The notes below the pieces were generated by a model. The model had not been told where the DNA came from. It did no database searches and saw nothing but the letters and a program-made list of their open reading frames with translations. From Isoetes taiwanensis (lineage: Eukaryota > Streptophyta > Lycopodiopsida > Isoetales > Isoetaceae): DNA of 64,000 bases. Position 1 is the stretch's first letter. Every line of letters starts with the position of its first letter. The stretch covers positions 2,560,182 through 2,624,181 of the forward strand of contig JAJEKV010000059.1 of the NCBI GenBank assembly GCA_021234155.1, given 5' to 3'. The translations under genes were made by a program, and so were the position numbers. Below, piece by piece: positions 1 through 11,936 of the stretch.

Positions 1-975
1 TAGTAATACTCCCCTAAGGGTTATGGAAGAATTCAAAAGAAGGGCTTTTAGTCATGAGGGTTTGTAAAGAAATAGAGTGTGTGCACTGTCCACCAGACCA
101 GAGCTTCTGAATGAGTGAAGCGCAAAACTCTGCTTGCTTAACAATCCGTATAACTTTTAGTTTTGCCATATGGAAGTTTTAAAACAACAAACAACAATGA
201 ATCTACTGCACTAGCCTTGATGTTCGACTATTTTCCAGCTTTCAAAATGCACTGACTTCAGTGCGGGATTACCAAAAAACAAGCTTTTTCTTGTGTGTAA
301 TCTGTTTTTGTGGTTTCTTTGTGAGATATAGAATACCATCTTTCATTAATATTTATACGAAATTCAAGCAAGAAAAATACCCCTCTATATATGGGTGTAC
401 GATTTTGGCAAAAAAAAAAAAAAAAAAAAAAGGTCCCGTACACTTACATGTTTTCTACAGTTTTTACTGAGTGCACCTCGGGACACCCGATTTGCTGGTA
501 GTAAGTTTATTTTGTCTCAGATGCTCATGATAATGTACTATTGGAGCACCAAGTTCTCAAAATCAAGCATAGACATGCCACAGATGTAATCGGGGCAGAT
601 GTAGCTATATGCCTGCATAGTGCTGAGAAGATATGACTACACTTCTTCAATTCACGCCAAGCGTGATCTCGTATTCAGGGAAGTTTGCTAAATCATAATT
701 CTGTTTGTTTTTGCAGTGCCAAAGAGGAAGAGGGTCAACACAATGGCAAGCTAGACTTAACGCTCTTCTCTTCTCCAGGAAGAATGAATCGGACAAGATG
801 ACCAAATAAGGGATCGTAATCTCCTGTGAGGAGGAGGTCGACATTTACTGCGAAGTGCTTTTGGAGTTCACGCACAAGCAAAAGAAGGATCTGGTCAGAC
901 GCACTCACTGTAGAATGACAAAGACGCTGACGCACTCACTGTAGAATGACAACGGCGAAAACCAAGATGAAAGGT
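1..975. other. Noncoding leader region
   Basis: No supported gene. There is an A-tract at about 411-431. A short phrase ending in CACTGTAGAATGACAA occurs twice near 900-951. The minus strand at 735-935 has a 66-residue open frame without recognisable motifs or convincing splice sites. Confidence 0.5.
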
Positions 976-1257
976 ATGAAATCGCGCCAGGCGTGATTCA
1001 GTTTGTCTTTAGTCTGGTATGAAATCGTATCTGGCGTGCTTTAATGGTGTTTGATTGCCAGATTAAATCACGCTCGGCGTGATTTTGTTTGCTCTTTTGG
1101 CTGGAATGAAATCTCGTCTGGCGTGCTTTAATGGTGTTTGATTGCCAGATTAAATCACGCTCGGCATGATTTAGTTTGCCTTTAGTCTTTGTTAAAACCG
1201 TGCTAGCCGTGCTTTTGCTGATTTAACGCGATGAGCAAATCACGCCTGGCGTTATTT
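976..1257. repeat. Degenerate tandem repeat, ~87-bp period
   Basis: The phrase starting CTGGCGTGCTTTAATGG occurs at 1031 and again at 1118, a period of 87 bp, with close identity over about 58 bp. Weaker related units flank it on both sides, each containing AAATCACGC or GCGTGATT. No coding potential is seen. Confidence 0.75.
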
Positions 1258-1574
1258 TGCTGTGTCGATGTTTTATAATATAAGGGTGTGCAACTTTATC
1301 ATTTCTCACTGATTGGATATCATGCTTGATGTATCAACATGCTGTGCATTTCTAGAAAGATCGTGGTGTTCGACCTGGACAGTGTTCTTTACCTGGACAG
1401 TGTTCTTTGCAAGACTTTCAAAAAAAAAATAAAATGGCTCCAGATCAGTTTCAATAAAGTGGCTAGATGAGGAATTGGAGGCACTGGGCGAAATGGATAG
1501 AAGTTCACCAACCCTATCTTCATTAAACTCTTGAGTAACATGATGCTCTTAAATGTTTTTACTATCAAATGCAG

Positions 1575-1772
1575 GCCCTGAATCCACCATCTTATCATCT
1601 AAAGGATTTTACAACAGATGATTTTCTGGTGAAGTTCATGCCCATTATGAATAATTTGGCTATGAGGATGACAGTGCATGAAGTGTTAGATTCACATCCA
1701 GAACTAGATATAACAGCTGACATGGAACCACAACTTATTAAATATGTGGAAAAACATGGATTGGTCCCTTAA
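1575..1772 (+). CDS. 3'-terminal coding exon of an unidentified host gene
   Basis: A polypyrimidine-poor but acceptable acceptor (ATCAAATGCAG) precedes a 65-codon frame ending in TAA. The predicted peptide starts ALNPPSYHLKDF and ends VEKHGLVP. It is rich in charged and aliphatic residues and looks like an ordinary folded protein terminus rather than a chance frame. I do not recognise the family. Upstream exons are not evident in the preceding 1.5 kb, so they lie outside the window, or the exon is an orphan left by rearrangement. A same-frame ATG at 1569 lies in the putative intron and is not needed. Confidence 0.45.
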   Translation, partial: ALNPPSYHLKDFTTDDFLVKFMPIMNNLAMRMTVHEVLDSHPELDITADMEPQLIKYVEKHGLVP

Positions 1773-2110
1773 TTTTTTATTGGAATAAGTTATAATTTTT
1801 TGTGAGATTCATGTGATGTATCCATAATTTCGAGGTTGCAATTGCCTAAGTACTTATGCAATTTTCTATCATCTCACAAAGTATTTTCGTCTCAATGGTC
1901 TTCACTTTTGGTGTCACCTAGCTTAGCAAATTGCCTACTAATTTCGCATATATTAATATGTATCTAAAAAGGCTCATGGTAAATGCAATTTCTTGTGATT
2001 TATTAGGTCTATAAAAGAATACAAAAAATCAAAAACCCCCTAGAAGATTACCACAGGTTGGCGTGCTTTTGGAGTTGACATATTCCCAATTTATTTGAAT
2101 GATGGTTATG
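1773..2110. other. AT-rich noncoding DNA
   Basis: This may be the 3'UTR and downstream flank of the exon that ends at 1772. No further feature is seen. Confidence 0.4.
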
Positions 2111-2334
2111 TTGTCAATCCAACGGCTGATGCAGGAAAGTCAAGTAAGAAAACAAAATGTTAGTAAATGAATTTCATCGAAAAAGGAAGAGGGATCAAAA
2201 GTGCCATGTGGGGGCATAGGATAGGATGCGAGAAGAGAATGGCGCCTATCTGTTTACGTATATCAATATTTTAGCCTATTTGAATAAGTTGACAAAAAAT
2301 ACAAGTTGTAGAAGTTGGGTCCCTTGCCTGCCCA
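2111..2334 (+). repeat. Dispersed repeat R1, copy a
   Basis: About 220 bp match 28325-28546 closely on the same strand, including the phrases AATCCAACGGCTGAT and GAAGTTGGGTCCCTTGCCTG. The part from about 2264 to 2330 also occurs inverted at about 12664-12734, beyond the copia element. The two segments therefore look like terminal inverted repeats of an older element into which the copia element inserted. Confidence 0.75.
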
Positions 2335-2373
2335 TCTTCCCACACCAAACAGCGCCTCTTGAAAGGCAATGTC

Positions 2374-2397
2374 AATGGGCAGATGCATCTGCCCATT
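2374..2397. repeat. Perfect 24-bp palindrome
   Basis: Half-site AATGGGCAGATG is followed directly by its exact reverse complement. It lies 17 bp from the copia insertion site. Confidence 0.8.
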
Positions 2398-2414
2398 CGA
2401 CGACATATTGAAAA

Positions 2415-2979
2415 TAAAGGAATTATTATGTTTATGTAAATATTCAATCATATCAGACTCCAGAGATGCCAGACTCAAGTGCAATTGAGAGAGAAGCTTG
2501 AAGATAAACTTGAAGGTTGAAGTTAAATGTTTAACCTAGGTGCAAGGTTAAACGTTTATGAAGTTTATCTTGCTAAGGTTTAACCATTGGAATTAGAAAA
2601 TGCAGTTTTCGAGCTATGCCTGTGGGATATAAGCTCAACCTAATGCCAGCTCGTCTGGAGACGAGATCGGTCCGGCAGATTGCTCGGATCGGTGCAAAAC
2701 CAACTATAAGAAGGATGTAAATGCTAATCTAAGTGTCTTGATCTCTTAGGTGTTGCAGATCGACCGGAAGAAGCAGCCCGAGGTTGCAGTCAAAGCTGCT
2801 ACAGTAATATGGTCAATGACCATATTAATAGTGTTTTTCTAAGATTTTGAATGATGGTTTGAATATATTTTGAAGAACTTGAGAACTCAATATCTAAGCT
2901 AGCTTGGAGATCATTCTTATTAGTTGAACTTGTGTTTGTTGAGACATTGTATGTTATTCAAGCTAGTACAAAATCTTCA
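2415..2979 (+). repeat. Copia 5' LTR
   Basis: The end CA at 2978-2979 is canonical. The first dinucleotide is TA rather than the TG of the 3' copy, which suggests a point change. It aligns over its whole length with 11937-12501. Confidence 0.96.
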
Positions 2980-2980
2980 T

Positions 2981-2992
2981 TGGTATCAGAGC
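2981..2992 (+). promoter_or_regulatory. Copia primer-binding site (tRNA-Met type)
   Basis: TGGTATCAGAGC begins one base after the 5' LTR. This is the usual initiator-Met tRNA complement of plant copia elements. Confidence 0.93.
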
Positions 2993-3004
2993 TAAGGTGT
3001 AGAG

Positions 3005-6000
3005 ATGTCTACAAGATTTGGAGCTAACCTTTTATCCTCTATTGAAGTGTTTAAAGGTGAAGATGGCTTCCAGATTTGGAAGCAAGGGATCAGACAAGTT
3101 TTAGAGTTTGAAAATTTGTGGCATCTTATTGGAGGAGGTGATGCTAGAACTGTATCAGGGACAAGTTCTAATGATGATGAAGGAGATAGTTCGACTGTCA
3201 AGAAAGCTTCTGGAGATAAGGGAAGTGAAAGTAGTAAAACTATCACTTCTAGCCTGGTTGCAGGACAGAGTGATGAGCTGAAGATTATGGAAGCTCAAGC
3301 AATAATAACAAGTAAGTTGGAGCTACAATCAAACTCCAGCTGAGAGGGAAAAGTCCAAAGGAGATGTGGGATTACATGATAAACCAGTATGAGGTAAAAA
3401 CTTCTTCTCAGATAGAAGTGCTTGAGAAACAATTGAAAAGATTAAAGCTTAAAGAAAAAGATAGTATGACTGAATATTTGGAAAAATTTGACTCGATTAT
3501 AGTTGATCTGGAAGGGGCTGGCATTATTTTGAATGAACAGTATCAGATTTTGTCTTTGGCAAAAGCTGTGTCACACAATCATTATCTTGCCACTTTGATA
3601 AGGAATGTTGCTAGATCAAAGGAACATGCCATAAGAATGATAAGAACTGAGTTTGAGCAGAAAAAAATTGGTTATAATGATGAGGAAAATGCAACTGAAG
3701 TGCTTTATGCTGGCAGAGAAAAGAAAGGAAGAAACTTTGATAAAAATAGGTTGGGACCATGTTACAATTGTAACCAGTATGGCCATTTAAAAAGAGACTG
3801 TCCAGGTGCTATTAAGAGGTGTTATAATTGTGAAGGGAAAGGGCACTTAGCAGCAGAATGCCCTAGTCCAAAAACTGCAGGAAAAGGCAGAGGCAGGGGA
3901 AAGAATGTAAGGTTTCAAAATGAAAAGGGAAAATCAATTCTTAGAGGAAGTCCAACTTTGAATGTGGTGGAGGCAGCAGAAGAAGATGAAGAGCTCGATG
4001 ATACAGCAGAGGTAAAGTTATTTGCTATTTCAGATTATGTTGATAAGGAAGATGACAATTTTGTTATATTAGATTCTGGAGCTGAAAAAACAGTAACATG
4101 CAATCCAAAATTGTTAAAGAAATGCAAAAGATTTGGAGGAGGACATGTACAATTAGGTGATGGAGGTTTGCAAAGGATTGAAGACACAGGAGTGTTGGAG
4201 CTATATGATCTAGATGGAAAAGTTGTAGAATTAAAAGATGTGTTATGTGTGCCAGGCTTAGTCAGAAATTTAATTTCTGTATCCCAGTTGGTTGACCTTG
4301 GATATAAGGTTTTGTTTGAGCAACTTAATTGTAAAGTGTTTCTTGGAAGTGAAATAAAGTTTTTGGAAAAAAGAGTTGGCAATCTCTTTGGTTTGGATTT
4401 GAATGTGATTCCCAGTATAAATGTAACAGAATGTCCTTCATTTAATACATGGCATGCACGGTTAGGTCATACAAATATGAAAAATATAGCTTCAATGGCT
4501 AAAAGTGGATGGATAATTGCAAGGGGGGAGGACTCAGACCAAAGTCTGTGTGTTGGATGTGCTCTTGGCAAGCATACGAGACTACCCTTTAAGAAATCAA
4601 CAAGAGCTAAAAGAATTCTGGATTTGGTGCATTCAGATTTATGTGGTCCAATTAATGTCACCAGTATGACAGGTAATAAATACTTTATAAATTTGTTGAT
4701 GATTTTAGTAGAAAAACTAGATGCTATTGCTTGAAAACTAAAGATCAGGCTTTTGATGCCTTTAAAGCTTTCAAAGCTGAAGTTGAAACTGAAACTGGCA
4801 GAAAAATAAAATGCTTGAGATCAGATAGGGGAGGTGAATATTTGTCTCAAGAATTCAGATCATTTTGTGTAAATCATGGGATCAAAAGACAATTAACTTG
4901 CAGGTTTTCACCCCAGCAGAATGGAGTAGCTGAGAGAAAAAATAGAACTATTTTAGATGCTGTCAGATCTATGATCAAGTTTGCAGGGCTTCCAAATTTT
5001 ATTTAGGATGAAGCTGTCAGAACTGCAGTGCTTATTCAAAACCTATTACCAACCTCAAGCATAAAAGGAGCAGCACCTGAAATGCTATGGTCTGGAAAAA
5101 CACCAAACTTTGATTTTTTGAAGGCATATGGATGTTTGGCATTTGTTCATATTCCTGAAGAATTAAGAAAGAAATTGGACTATAGGGCTTATATATGTTA
5201 CTTGGTAGGGTATGATTCCAATTCAAAGGCCTACAGACTGTATGATCCACAAAGAAGAAAAATTGTGATCAGTAGAGATGTTACATTTAATGAGGAGCAG
5301 TTCTACAGAAAAATCACAATAGAAAATAAGATGGGAGCAAGGATATGTCAGTTAAAGAAGAAAAAGTTGTAGAGCAAAGGGAAATCATACCAACTGCCAG
5401 AATTACAGATTATGATAGTGACAGTGATAATGATGATCATGTCAAAGAAGCAAGGATCAATAAAGAAGATACAGGTGTAGATCAAAGGTCGCATGCTATA
5501 CCAGAATTTGAAGGAGACGAGGGAGAAAGCCATGAAGCTGTAGAACCAATTCAAATACCAAAAAGGAAGCAAAGAAGGTCTGAGGCTCAAACTCTCAAGG
5601 ATGAAAATAAAGAGGTAATAGAACACTTTGGTAGAGATGACACTGGAAGAAGCAAAAGACTTCAGCATTTAGAAGGTGAGATAAACTGTGTATTTGACAT
5701 TGTTGTTTTAGAAAATGTAGAACTGCCAAAAACTTATGCTGAAGCCATTAAAGGTAAAAATGGTTCTAAATGGTTAAGTGCTATGAAAGAAGAAATGAGT
5801 GCCTTTGCAAGAACTGGAACATATGAACTTGTGGATAAACCTGCAGATAAGAATGTTGTAGGCAACAAATGGGTGTTTAGAATTAAACCTGGAAGTGATG
5901 GCAAACCTGATAAGTTCAAGGCCAGATTAGTAGCACAAGGTTTTATACAGAAAAAAGGATATGATTATGATGAAAATTTTTCGCCTTTGGTTAAAATTAA

Positions 6001-6609
6001 TAGTTTGAGAATTCTACTTGCTATAGCAAATGCTCATGATTTAGAAATTCATCATATGGATGTAAGTACAGCCTTTCTAAATGCAAATCTTGAAGAGGAA
6101 ATATATTTGAAGCCTGCTCCTGGATTTGAAACTCATGATGGAAAGGTTTGGAAATTGAACAAAGCTGTATATGGGTTGAAGCAGTCACCAAGGGAATGGT
6201 ATAAATGTATGGATGGCTATTTGCAAGAACAGAAATTTGAGAAATTGAATAATGATGGAAGCTTGTATAGATTTAGAAATGGAGAAGAATGGTGCATCAT
6301 AGCACTTTATGTTGATGACAACATTATGATAGCTAAGGGACAAAAAACGCTAAATTATTGCAAGGAGATTTTGAGCAGAAGATTTCTTATGACAGATCTT
6401 GGAGAACTGTCAAGATTTCTAGGTATTGAAGTGTTCAGAGACAGGAAAATAAGAAACTGGCTTTGAGTCAAAGAATTCATATTGAAAACACGTTGGAGAA
6501 ATTTGCTATGAGAGAATGCAATCAAGCAAACTCTCCAATAGTAGCAGGCCAGAAATTATCCGACTTGCAGAAGCCACAAACACCACAAGAGAAGAAAGAT
6601 ATGGAAACA
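3005..6609 (+). pseudogene. Copia gag-pol, 5' part, broken
   Basis: The frame starts at an ATG just after the PBS. Visible domains in order are: gag; two CCHC knuckles (CYNCNQYGHLKRDC and CYNCEGKGHLAAEC); an aspartic protease (ILDSGAEKTV); a pre-integrase HHCC region (WHARLGH...CVGC); an integrase core with LVHSDLCGP, RSDRGGEY and NGVAERKN; and a reverse transcriptase with HMDVSTAFLN and the catalytic LYVDDNIM. Disruptions are a frameshift near 3343, a frameshift near 4700, an in-frame TAG near 5004, and frame changes near 5345 and 6466. The reading continues to GATATGGAAACA at 6609 and resumes at 11242, beyond the insertion. The gene would make the virus-like particle and replication enzymes of the element. 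Confidence 0.93.
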
Positions 6610-6914
6610 AGGTGCTTGCGCACGGAGGGTTGCCCTCTGTGGCGAAAAAAAAGGGGGGGCAAAGCAAACAAATTCGTCTACTGTTCCTTTGAAAAGGACA
6701 TAATAGAACTGAAACTAATAGAACTGAAACTTAATAGAGTTTCTTAACAGACTAGAAAGAGATTACCTTTCTGAGTTAGCAACAATTTACCATCTTTTTC
6801 ATAGTAATCCCTTATTGAAACTAATGTCTTCTCATTAAAGTTCTGCACAGCTACTTTTTGTCTTCCAGAAAGCTGAACGCATGAATAAAATCTGTATATG
6901 TATACAAGTTACGC

Positions 6915-7040
6915 ACCGTTGGGGCAGGCGCATTGATTTTACGGTGCATGTTCTAGTTTAGCTGGTTCCTAATGAGCAAATCGGGGCAGGCGCATCGGTC
7001 TTACAATGTATGTTCTAACTTAACAGGTTCCTATGGTACG
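6915..7040. repeat. Two-unit tandem repeat, 62-bp period
   Basis: GGGGCAGGCGCAT begins at 6921 and 6983. Both units continue to a similar GGTTCCTA end. Confidence 0.7.
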
Positions 7041-8418
7041 AAGGGGAATGATATGTTGAAGGTAGTATGTGGATTCTGATAGTGAATGTGGAGAAGTGAG
7101 GGTTCATGCGGGTCGAGTTTGTGCAAGCTAATGGTTCATTAAAGTGTGTCTTGAAATTTGTGCGTGTTGATGTTTTGCTAGAGTTAAGCGTGAAGGTTGT
7201 TATATCTGATGTTTAAGGACGGAGCGTGTAGTATGCATGTAGTATGCCTGCTAAGTGTGTGTTGGTGTTGTTACATCTTTCAAGTTGTTACATTTCATTT
7301 AAACAATAATTTAGTTCTTTGTGGCAAGGTGGAGAAAAGCAGCAACTGAAAGATTTAGCTTTGATTACACAACTCTTCATGTCAGTTCATGTCAGGCACA
7401 CAGCAGAAGAGATGCATAAAGCTTGGGAAAAATATAAAGCACCTTTTTCTTAATTCGTTTAAAATTATCAATGGTAGCACTTGTCTGTGAGCACTATGAT
7501 TTGAAAACCTAGGGGAATAACTAGAAATATTGTTGACATCCTCCTAGATTGCATGGGTTGCTCTTTCTCTAATCTTACGTGTTTCTTGGACTATGTGCTC
7601 AAGATAAAAGGACCATGGTTTTTCTTCTAGTCTCTACATGCTACGTAATCCTATAGACCTGCCTTACGTATAAGAATGAACATAGGCCACAGTTCAATGC
7701 TAATGCATCTCTAAGCACCAAACTTATTATAGCTTACAAAATCACATTTCCAAAAATTCAAGCATATTTAATAGTTTGCTGAAGTAAAAAAAATATGCTA
7801 CTATACTTTCGTATAGTGCCTTGAGGCCATCATATGCCACCATACAAACTTGTTCAAAATCTAACATTGTATCTATTGGTAACATCTATGCGCTTGAATG
7901 GTGTCTATGAGAGGGGAAGTATGTTCACTGGGGCATTTCACATAGGTCTAGATGTAATGTGTGCGATGGTTACGAGTCGGTGCCATTTAGCACAATTATG
8001 GAGCCCGTCATCAAAAACGTATCTGCAAATGTACTGAATGTGAATAAAACGGATTATGAAGACTGCAAATAAATTCATAGGTGTTTAACATTCTCTGAAC
8101 TGCTCAAGTGTTGGAAATTGAAAGCTCCAAGCAAGATCCAATCCCCAGTGGTTTAGCCTGCATTAAAAAGTAACGCCGCTTTGTTACAGAACACTTCAAA
8201 TGTCATGCATCAAGCATTGGGACATTTAAGGTCTTCTAGTGGTTGTTACACAAATACTAGCATGTAATATGCTGCACTTTAAATAAGACCCCAGTTGCAG
8301 TTGACATAATATTTTGCTTTAACAAGTCCATCGCACTACATTCTGAAAATAAAACCAAGTGAAAACATATTTATCATCTCTATACCTGTTGACCAGCTCG
8401 CTTTTAAATTGCAAGTGC

Positions 8419-8706
8419 CAAGGATAGGTTCTGTACGTATGATTGCAAAATTTCAGACGTATAAAGTTCAAAAATACGTATTTTTCAAGTTTAATACGTA
8501 TTTTTCATGTTAAATACTTGCCGTCGGAAATTTTTTTTTTCCCCGTAAATGAAACTTCAGGGCCGGAAATGTTCAGGGTCGAAATTTTTTCGGGGCCAAC
8601 AAAGTTTTTTGCCGTATTTTTGACGTATTATACTTCAAAATCTTGCCGTATGAAACGAATAATACTTATTCCGTATAAAACGTATGAAGTATTGAACCTA
8701 TCCCTG
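8419..8706. mobile_element. 288-bp hAT-like MITE (family M1)
   Basis: The ends are CAAGGATAGGTTC and the complement of CAGGGATAGGTTC, one mismatch in 13 bp. The flanking 8-bp duplication is GCAAGTGC (8411-8418 and 8707-8714). The TSD size and the CA-G ends fit hAT. The interior is AT-rich with repeated TACGTAT motifs. A second copy starts at 63879. Confidence 0.92.
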
Positions 8707-9187
8707 GCAAGTGCATTGATTGCATCATGGCGTTGTATTCCAAAGAACTGACCAAATGCATGACAACAACTTGAAGGTCTCCTTAAATACCCATGCACAT
8801 TATGTGGAGTGTTGAATCAGCTTATAAACAATGACAAAAGTCTCATCACAAATGCTTAGATGGCAAGCAGGGCATTGCAAGTGTTCTCTGATACAAATAA
8901 TTTGGTCACACTTGCAAAAACCTCATAACTAGAATACTCACTTCCCCCCCTTATTCTGATACATCAAATGTTGGATTGTACAGTTGTTGTGCTGAATGTA
9001 TGAAATTAGGATGGTTGAATGACAAAGGTAATCGCACACAAAACAGAGCTAGAACATGAGCTGTGTCCAGCAGGCCCAAGTACTCATTTGTATATGTTTT
9101 GACCACAGATAAAAACATCATGTTGTTTATCCTCGGCATTTAACACTGCAGCTGTTACAATCGAATAACTCAAAATGTATAACTTAC

Positions 9188-9318
9188 CTTCATGCATGGC
9201 TGAAAAACTTGCACAAATCCTTGACAATTGGTCAGGCCGATCTTGGTTTCCCATGTGTTTTCTTTGACATCTATAAGCAATGCCAACATGAGCAAAATGG
9301 TTCAAGGCTGCCATACAC
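9188..9318 (-). CDS. Exon-like segment inside the insertion
   Basis: A 131-nt open segment on the minus strand is bounded by ATTCTAG (acceptor) and GAAG followed by GTAAGTT (a strong donor). The peptide includes CMAALNHFAHVGIAYRCQ and DRPDQLSRICASFSAMHE, which looks like genuine protein. I cannot name the family. A neighbouring open stretch at 8951-9139 could hold a further exon, but its splice sites are uncertain. If real, this is a captured host exon. Confidence 0.4.
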
Positions 9319-9704
9319 CTAGAATGCAAGATGATTAGATTACTCTTTAGCACAAATGACATTGAATAACAATCACATGCTTCTTTCAGAGCCTAGATTT
9401 TAGATTTACAGCTACCATGGGCTGTATATAAGGAATCAAAATACAATAATACAATAGCAGGCTTGAACTTACATCAATTTTCAATTTACCAGATTTCTAG
9501 CCAAGCTATGTAAGCCCACAAATAAGTGCTTAAACTGTAGGCACTCTAAAATAGACAGAGATAACCTTTAGATAACCTTGGAATCACAACAAGTTTCAAT
9601 GCATGCAAAGTCATTTGTCCACGCCACATTAAGATTCGCATACCTTGCAAGTGCAAGCTCTATTTCGCCAACAAGACCATCCGTTTGAGAGCTTAAGGAA
9701 AAAC

Positions 9705-10017
9705 CTAAAAGTAACGCTAGGCATATACTTTTCAAATTCCTAGTCTAAATATCTCAAATATGACAAAATGCATTTGCTGCTCTAATTTTACAGCAGAGTA
9801 GTAACAGACCCATAACTTCAACAAGGAAGCTCCGTTTCTTAAACATGAGCATGCATTGGAAAGGTTAAAGGACAGCCTATAAAAGATGCTAGGTACATAT
9901 TTTTCAAATTCCTAATCTAGATATGCCAAATATGACAAAATGCATTTGCTGCTCCAAATTTACAGCAGAGTAGCAACAAGACCGTAACTTCAACAAGGGA
10001 GCTCCATTTCCTAAACA
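9705..10017. repeat. Two-unit imperfect tandem repeat
   Basis: A unit of roughly 125 bp around 9712 recurs around 9886. Shared phrases are TATGACAAAATGCATTTGCT and TAACTTCAACAAGG. A further weaker pair sharing GTAGTGCAATCCA-like text lies at about 10180-10317. Confidence 0.65.
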
Positions 10018-11241
10018 AGTTTCTCTGATGCCTAGAACTCCTTGGATTTTAGTTGATAACCATCACCACATTTCATAGGTTAGAGCTTCACCATTTTTAA
10101 GGAGAGGATCGGACTTCATCCATGGCTTAAACTCAAATGGGCACAAAGCGATCAGAACATGCCGATTTATTTTCTAAGCAGGGTCCTCAATCCCATAGGT
10201 AGTGCAATCCAGTGGGGCTTTACATACAAAATGATCAGAAGATGAAGATACCAACCTATTTCCAAGCATGGTCCTTAATCCCACAGCTAGTGCAATCCAC
10301 AATATGGCTTCACATGCTCATGAAGGGTGCTATCTTCTACATACTGAGCAAAGAGCAGACGACATCCAATTGCAACGAAAGAGTACCTTGTCGCCTTACC
10401 ATAGCGTGCTGAGACGCAGGCCACTCTATGAAATATTCATGGTCTTTGTTGTGCTGCCAATGCGATGCTTCTGAGTGTACAATCCAGGCAAGTCTTTAAG
10501 TTAGAAGATGGACAGTATTAAGATCAGCAGCACAATGTATCAACCATGAGCAATCCCTTCATAAGCACAGCCTTGCCAAACAACAGATAGAACTAGAATG
10601 ACTTCTTTTTTTAAGAAGATAAGAGTTGTAAACCTTCTTCAACGATTATTATATCAAACTGTTATACTCGAATAAGAAAGATTTTGCCCAGCCTAGTTTG
10701 AACCTTCCCTACAATCAAACGGCACACAAAATCAACATAAAACAAAATGCTTAATCATGAATGGGGAAATAGCCTACCTTCCTCAATGTACTATCGCAGA
10801 ATTAACATTCCATGCCCTTTCCCATCCTACTCATACAAATCCTAGAATTGAACGACCCTTTAGCTTAGTCCATCTAATAGTGAAATTCTATCCAACTGCC
10901 TTAAGCAAAATAGATGCAAGACTAGCAAAACCTGTGTTTTATTTTAAGCAAGAATGGCAAAAACCTGTTTTATCTTTAGCAAAGACTCAATTTATTATCA
11001 GCAAGCATATCAGCGGCAGGGGTGCGAGGCAGGACGAAACATCCATGCTTTGCCCAGTCCGTTGTCGTTCATCTCTTCTGCGCTTCCCTAAACCGGTTCA
11101 ACCGGTTGTGCTCTTCTGCATACACATGCATACACAGGTTTACCTGCTATTACCTGTTTTTGGCCATCAACAGGTATATTACAAGCATATACCTACATCC
11201 CCCCAAACAGAGGTTTGCCCCCCCCTTGGGGCAACCCAAAA

Positions 11242-11913
11242 ATACCCTATAGGCCACTAATTGGTTGCTTATCATATGTTGCAAATTGTACAAGGCCTGA
11301 TATAGCTTATAGTGTAAATCTGCTTAGCAGATATAACAATGATCCTGGAATAGGTCATTGGAAAGCAGCAAAAAGAATTTTAAGATATTTGAAGGGAACA
11401 ATGACATATGGTATATTATATGATGCAGAAAATTTGAATTTGCAAAGCGTTTGTGATGCAGATTGGGCTGGGGATTTGGATCAGAGGAAATCAACCTCAG
11501 GATATTTAATGATGTTAGGAGGAGCTCCAGTTGCTTGGAAATGTAAAAAGCAACAAAGCATAGCATTATCAACTGCTGAAGCTGAGTATAATGCAGCATC
11601 CTTGGCTGCTAGGGAAATTGTCTGGGAAAGGAGATTGTTGCAAGAATTAGGGTTCTTGCAAAATACACCAACTCTGTTATATTGTGATAGCACAAGTTGT
11701 ATTGCAATGACAAAAAATCCTGTCATGCATGAGAAGTCTAAACATATAGAGTTGGAAATCCACTTTGTGAGAGATATGGTTGCAAAAAAAGAAATTGAGA
11801 TGCAGTATATTAAAACAGAGTTTCAGAAAGCTGATATATTGACCAAGGCATTACCAGTCTATAGGTTTGAAGAACTCAGAACCCTGATTAATTGCTCTGA
11901 TATATCAGGTTAG
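11242..11913 (+). pseudogene. Copia pol, 3' part (RNase H)
   Basis: The frame continues the interrupted pol: CTRPDIAYSVNLLSRY, then RNase H with VCDADWAGD, STAEAEYNAAS and LLYCDSTSCIAMTKNP, ending in ADILTKALP-like sequence at a stop 23 bp before the 3' LTR. All catalytic acidic residues of the copia RNase H are visible in this part. Confidence 0.93.
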
Positions 11914-11927
11914 ATTGAATATTACAT

Positions 11928-11936
11928 GAAGGGGGA
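11928..11936 (+). promoter_or_regulatory. Copia polypurine tract
   Basis: GAAGGGGGA lies directly before the 3' LTR start TGAAGG. Confidence 0.85.

Larger units (their letters stand above)
6610..11241. mobile_element. Unclassified 4.6-kb insertion in copia pol
   Basis: The copia frame stops at 6609 and resumes at ATA CCC TAT (11242) with no missing family residues, so everything between was added after the element formed. The ends resemble each other inverted: GGGTTGCCC at 6627-6635 and its complement at 11229-11237, each followed inward by a G-run and CAAA. No clear target duplication is visible, and 17 extra bases (6610-6626) lie outside the left repeat. No transposase is seen. The inside holds a small hAT-like element, short tandem repeats and an exon-like segment on the minus strand, so capture of a genomic fragment is possible. 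Confidence 0.6.

Noticed and set aside
735-935. 66-residue minus-strand frame containing DPLFGHLVRFILPGEE
   Set aside because: It superficially resembles DPLLGYLKRIYE at 14162-14353, but the match is short, there are no convincing splice sites, and no third copy was seen.
10757-11260. 167-codon plus-strand frame at the right end of the insertion in copia
   Set aside because: No motif, odd composition, and it crosses the insertion border into pol in a wrong frame; probably chance.
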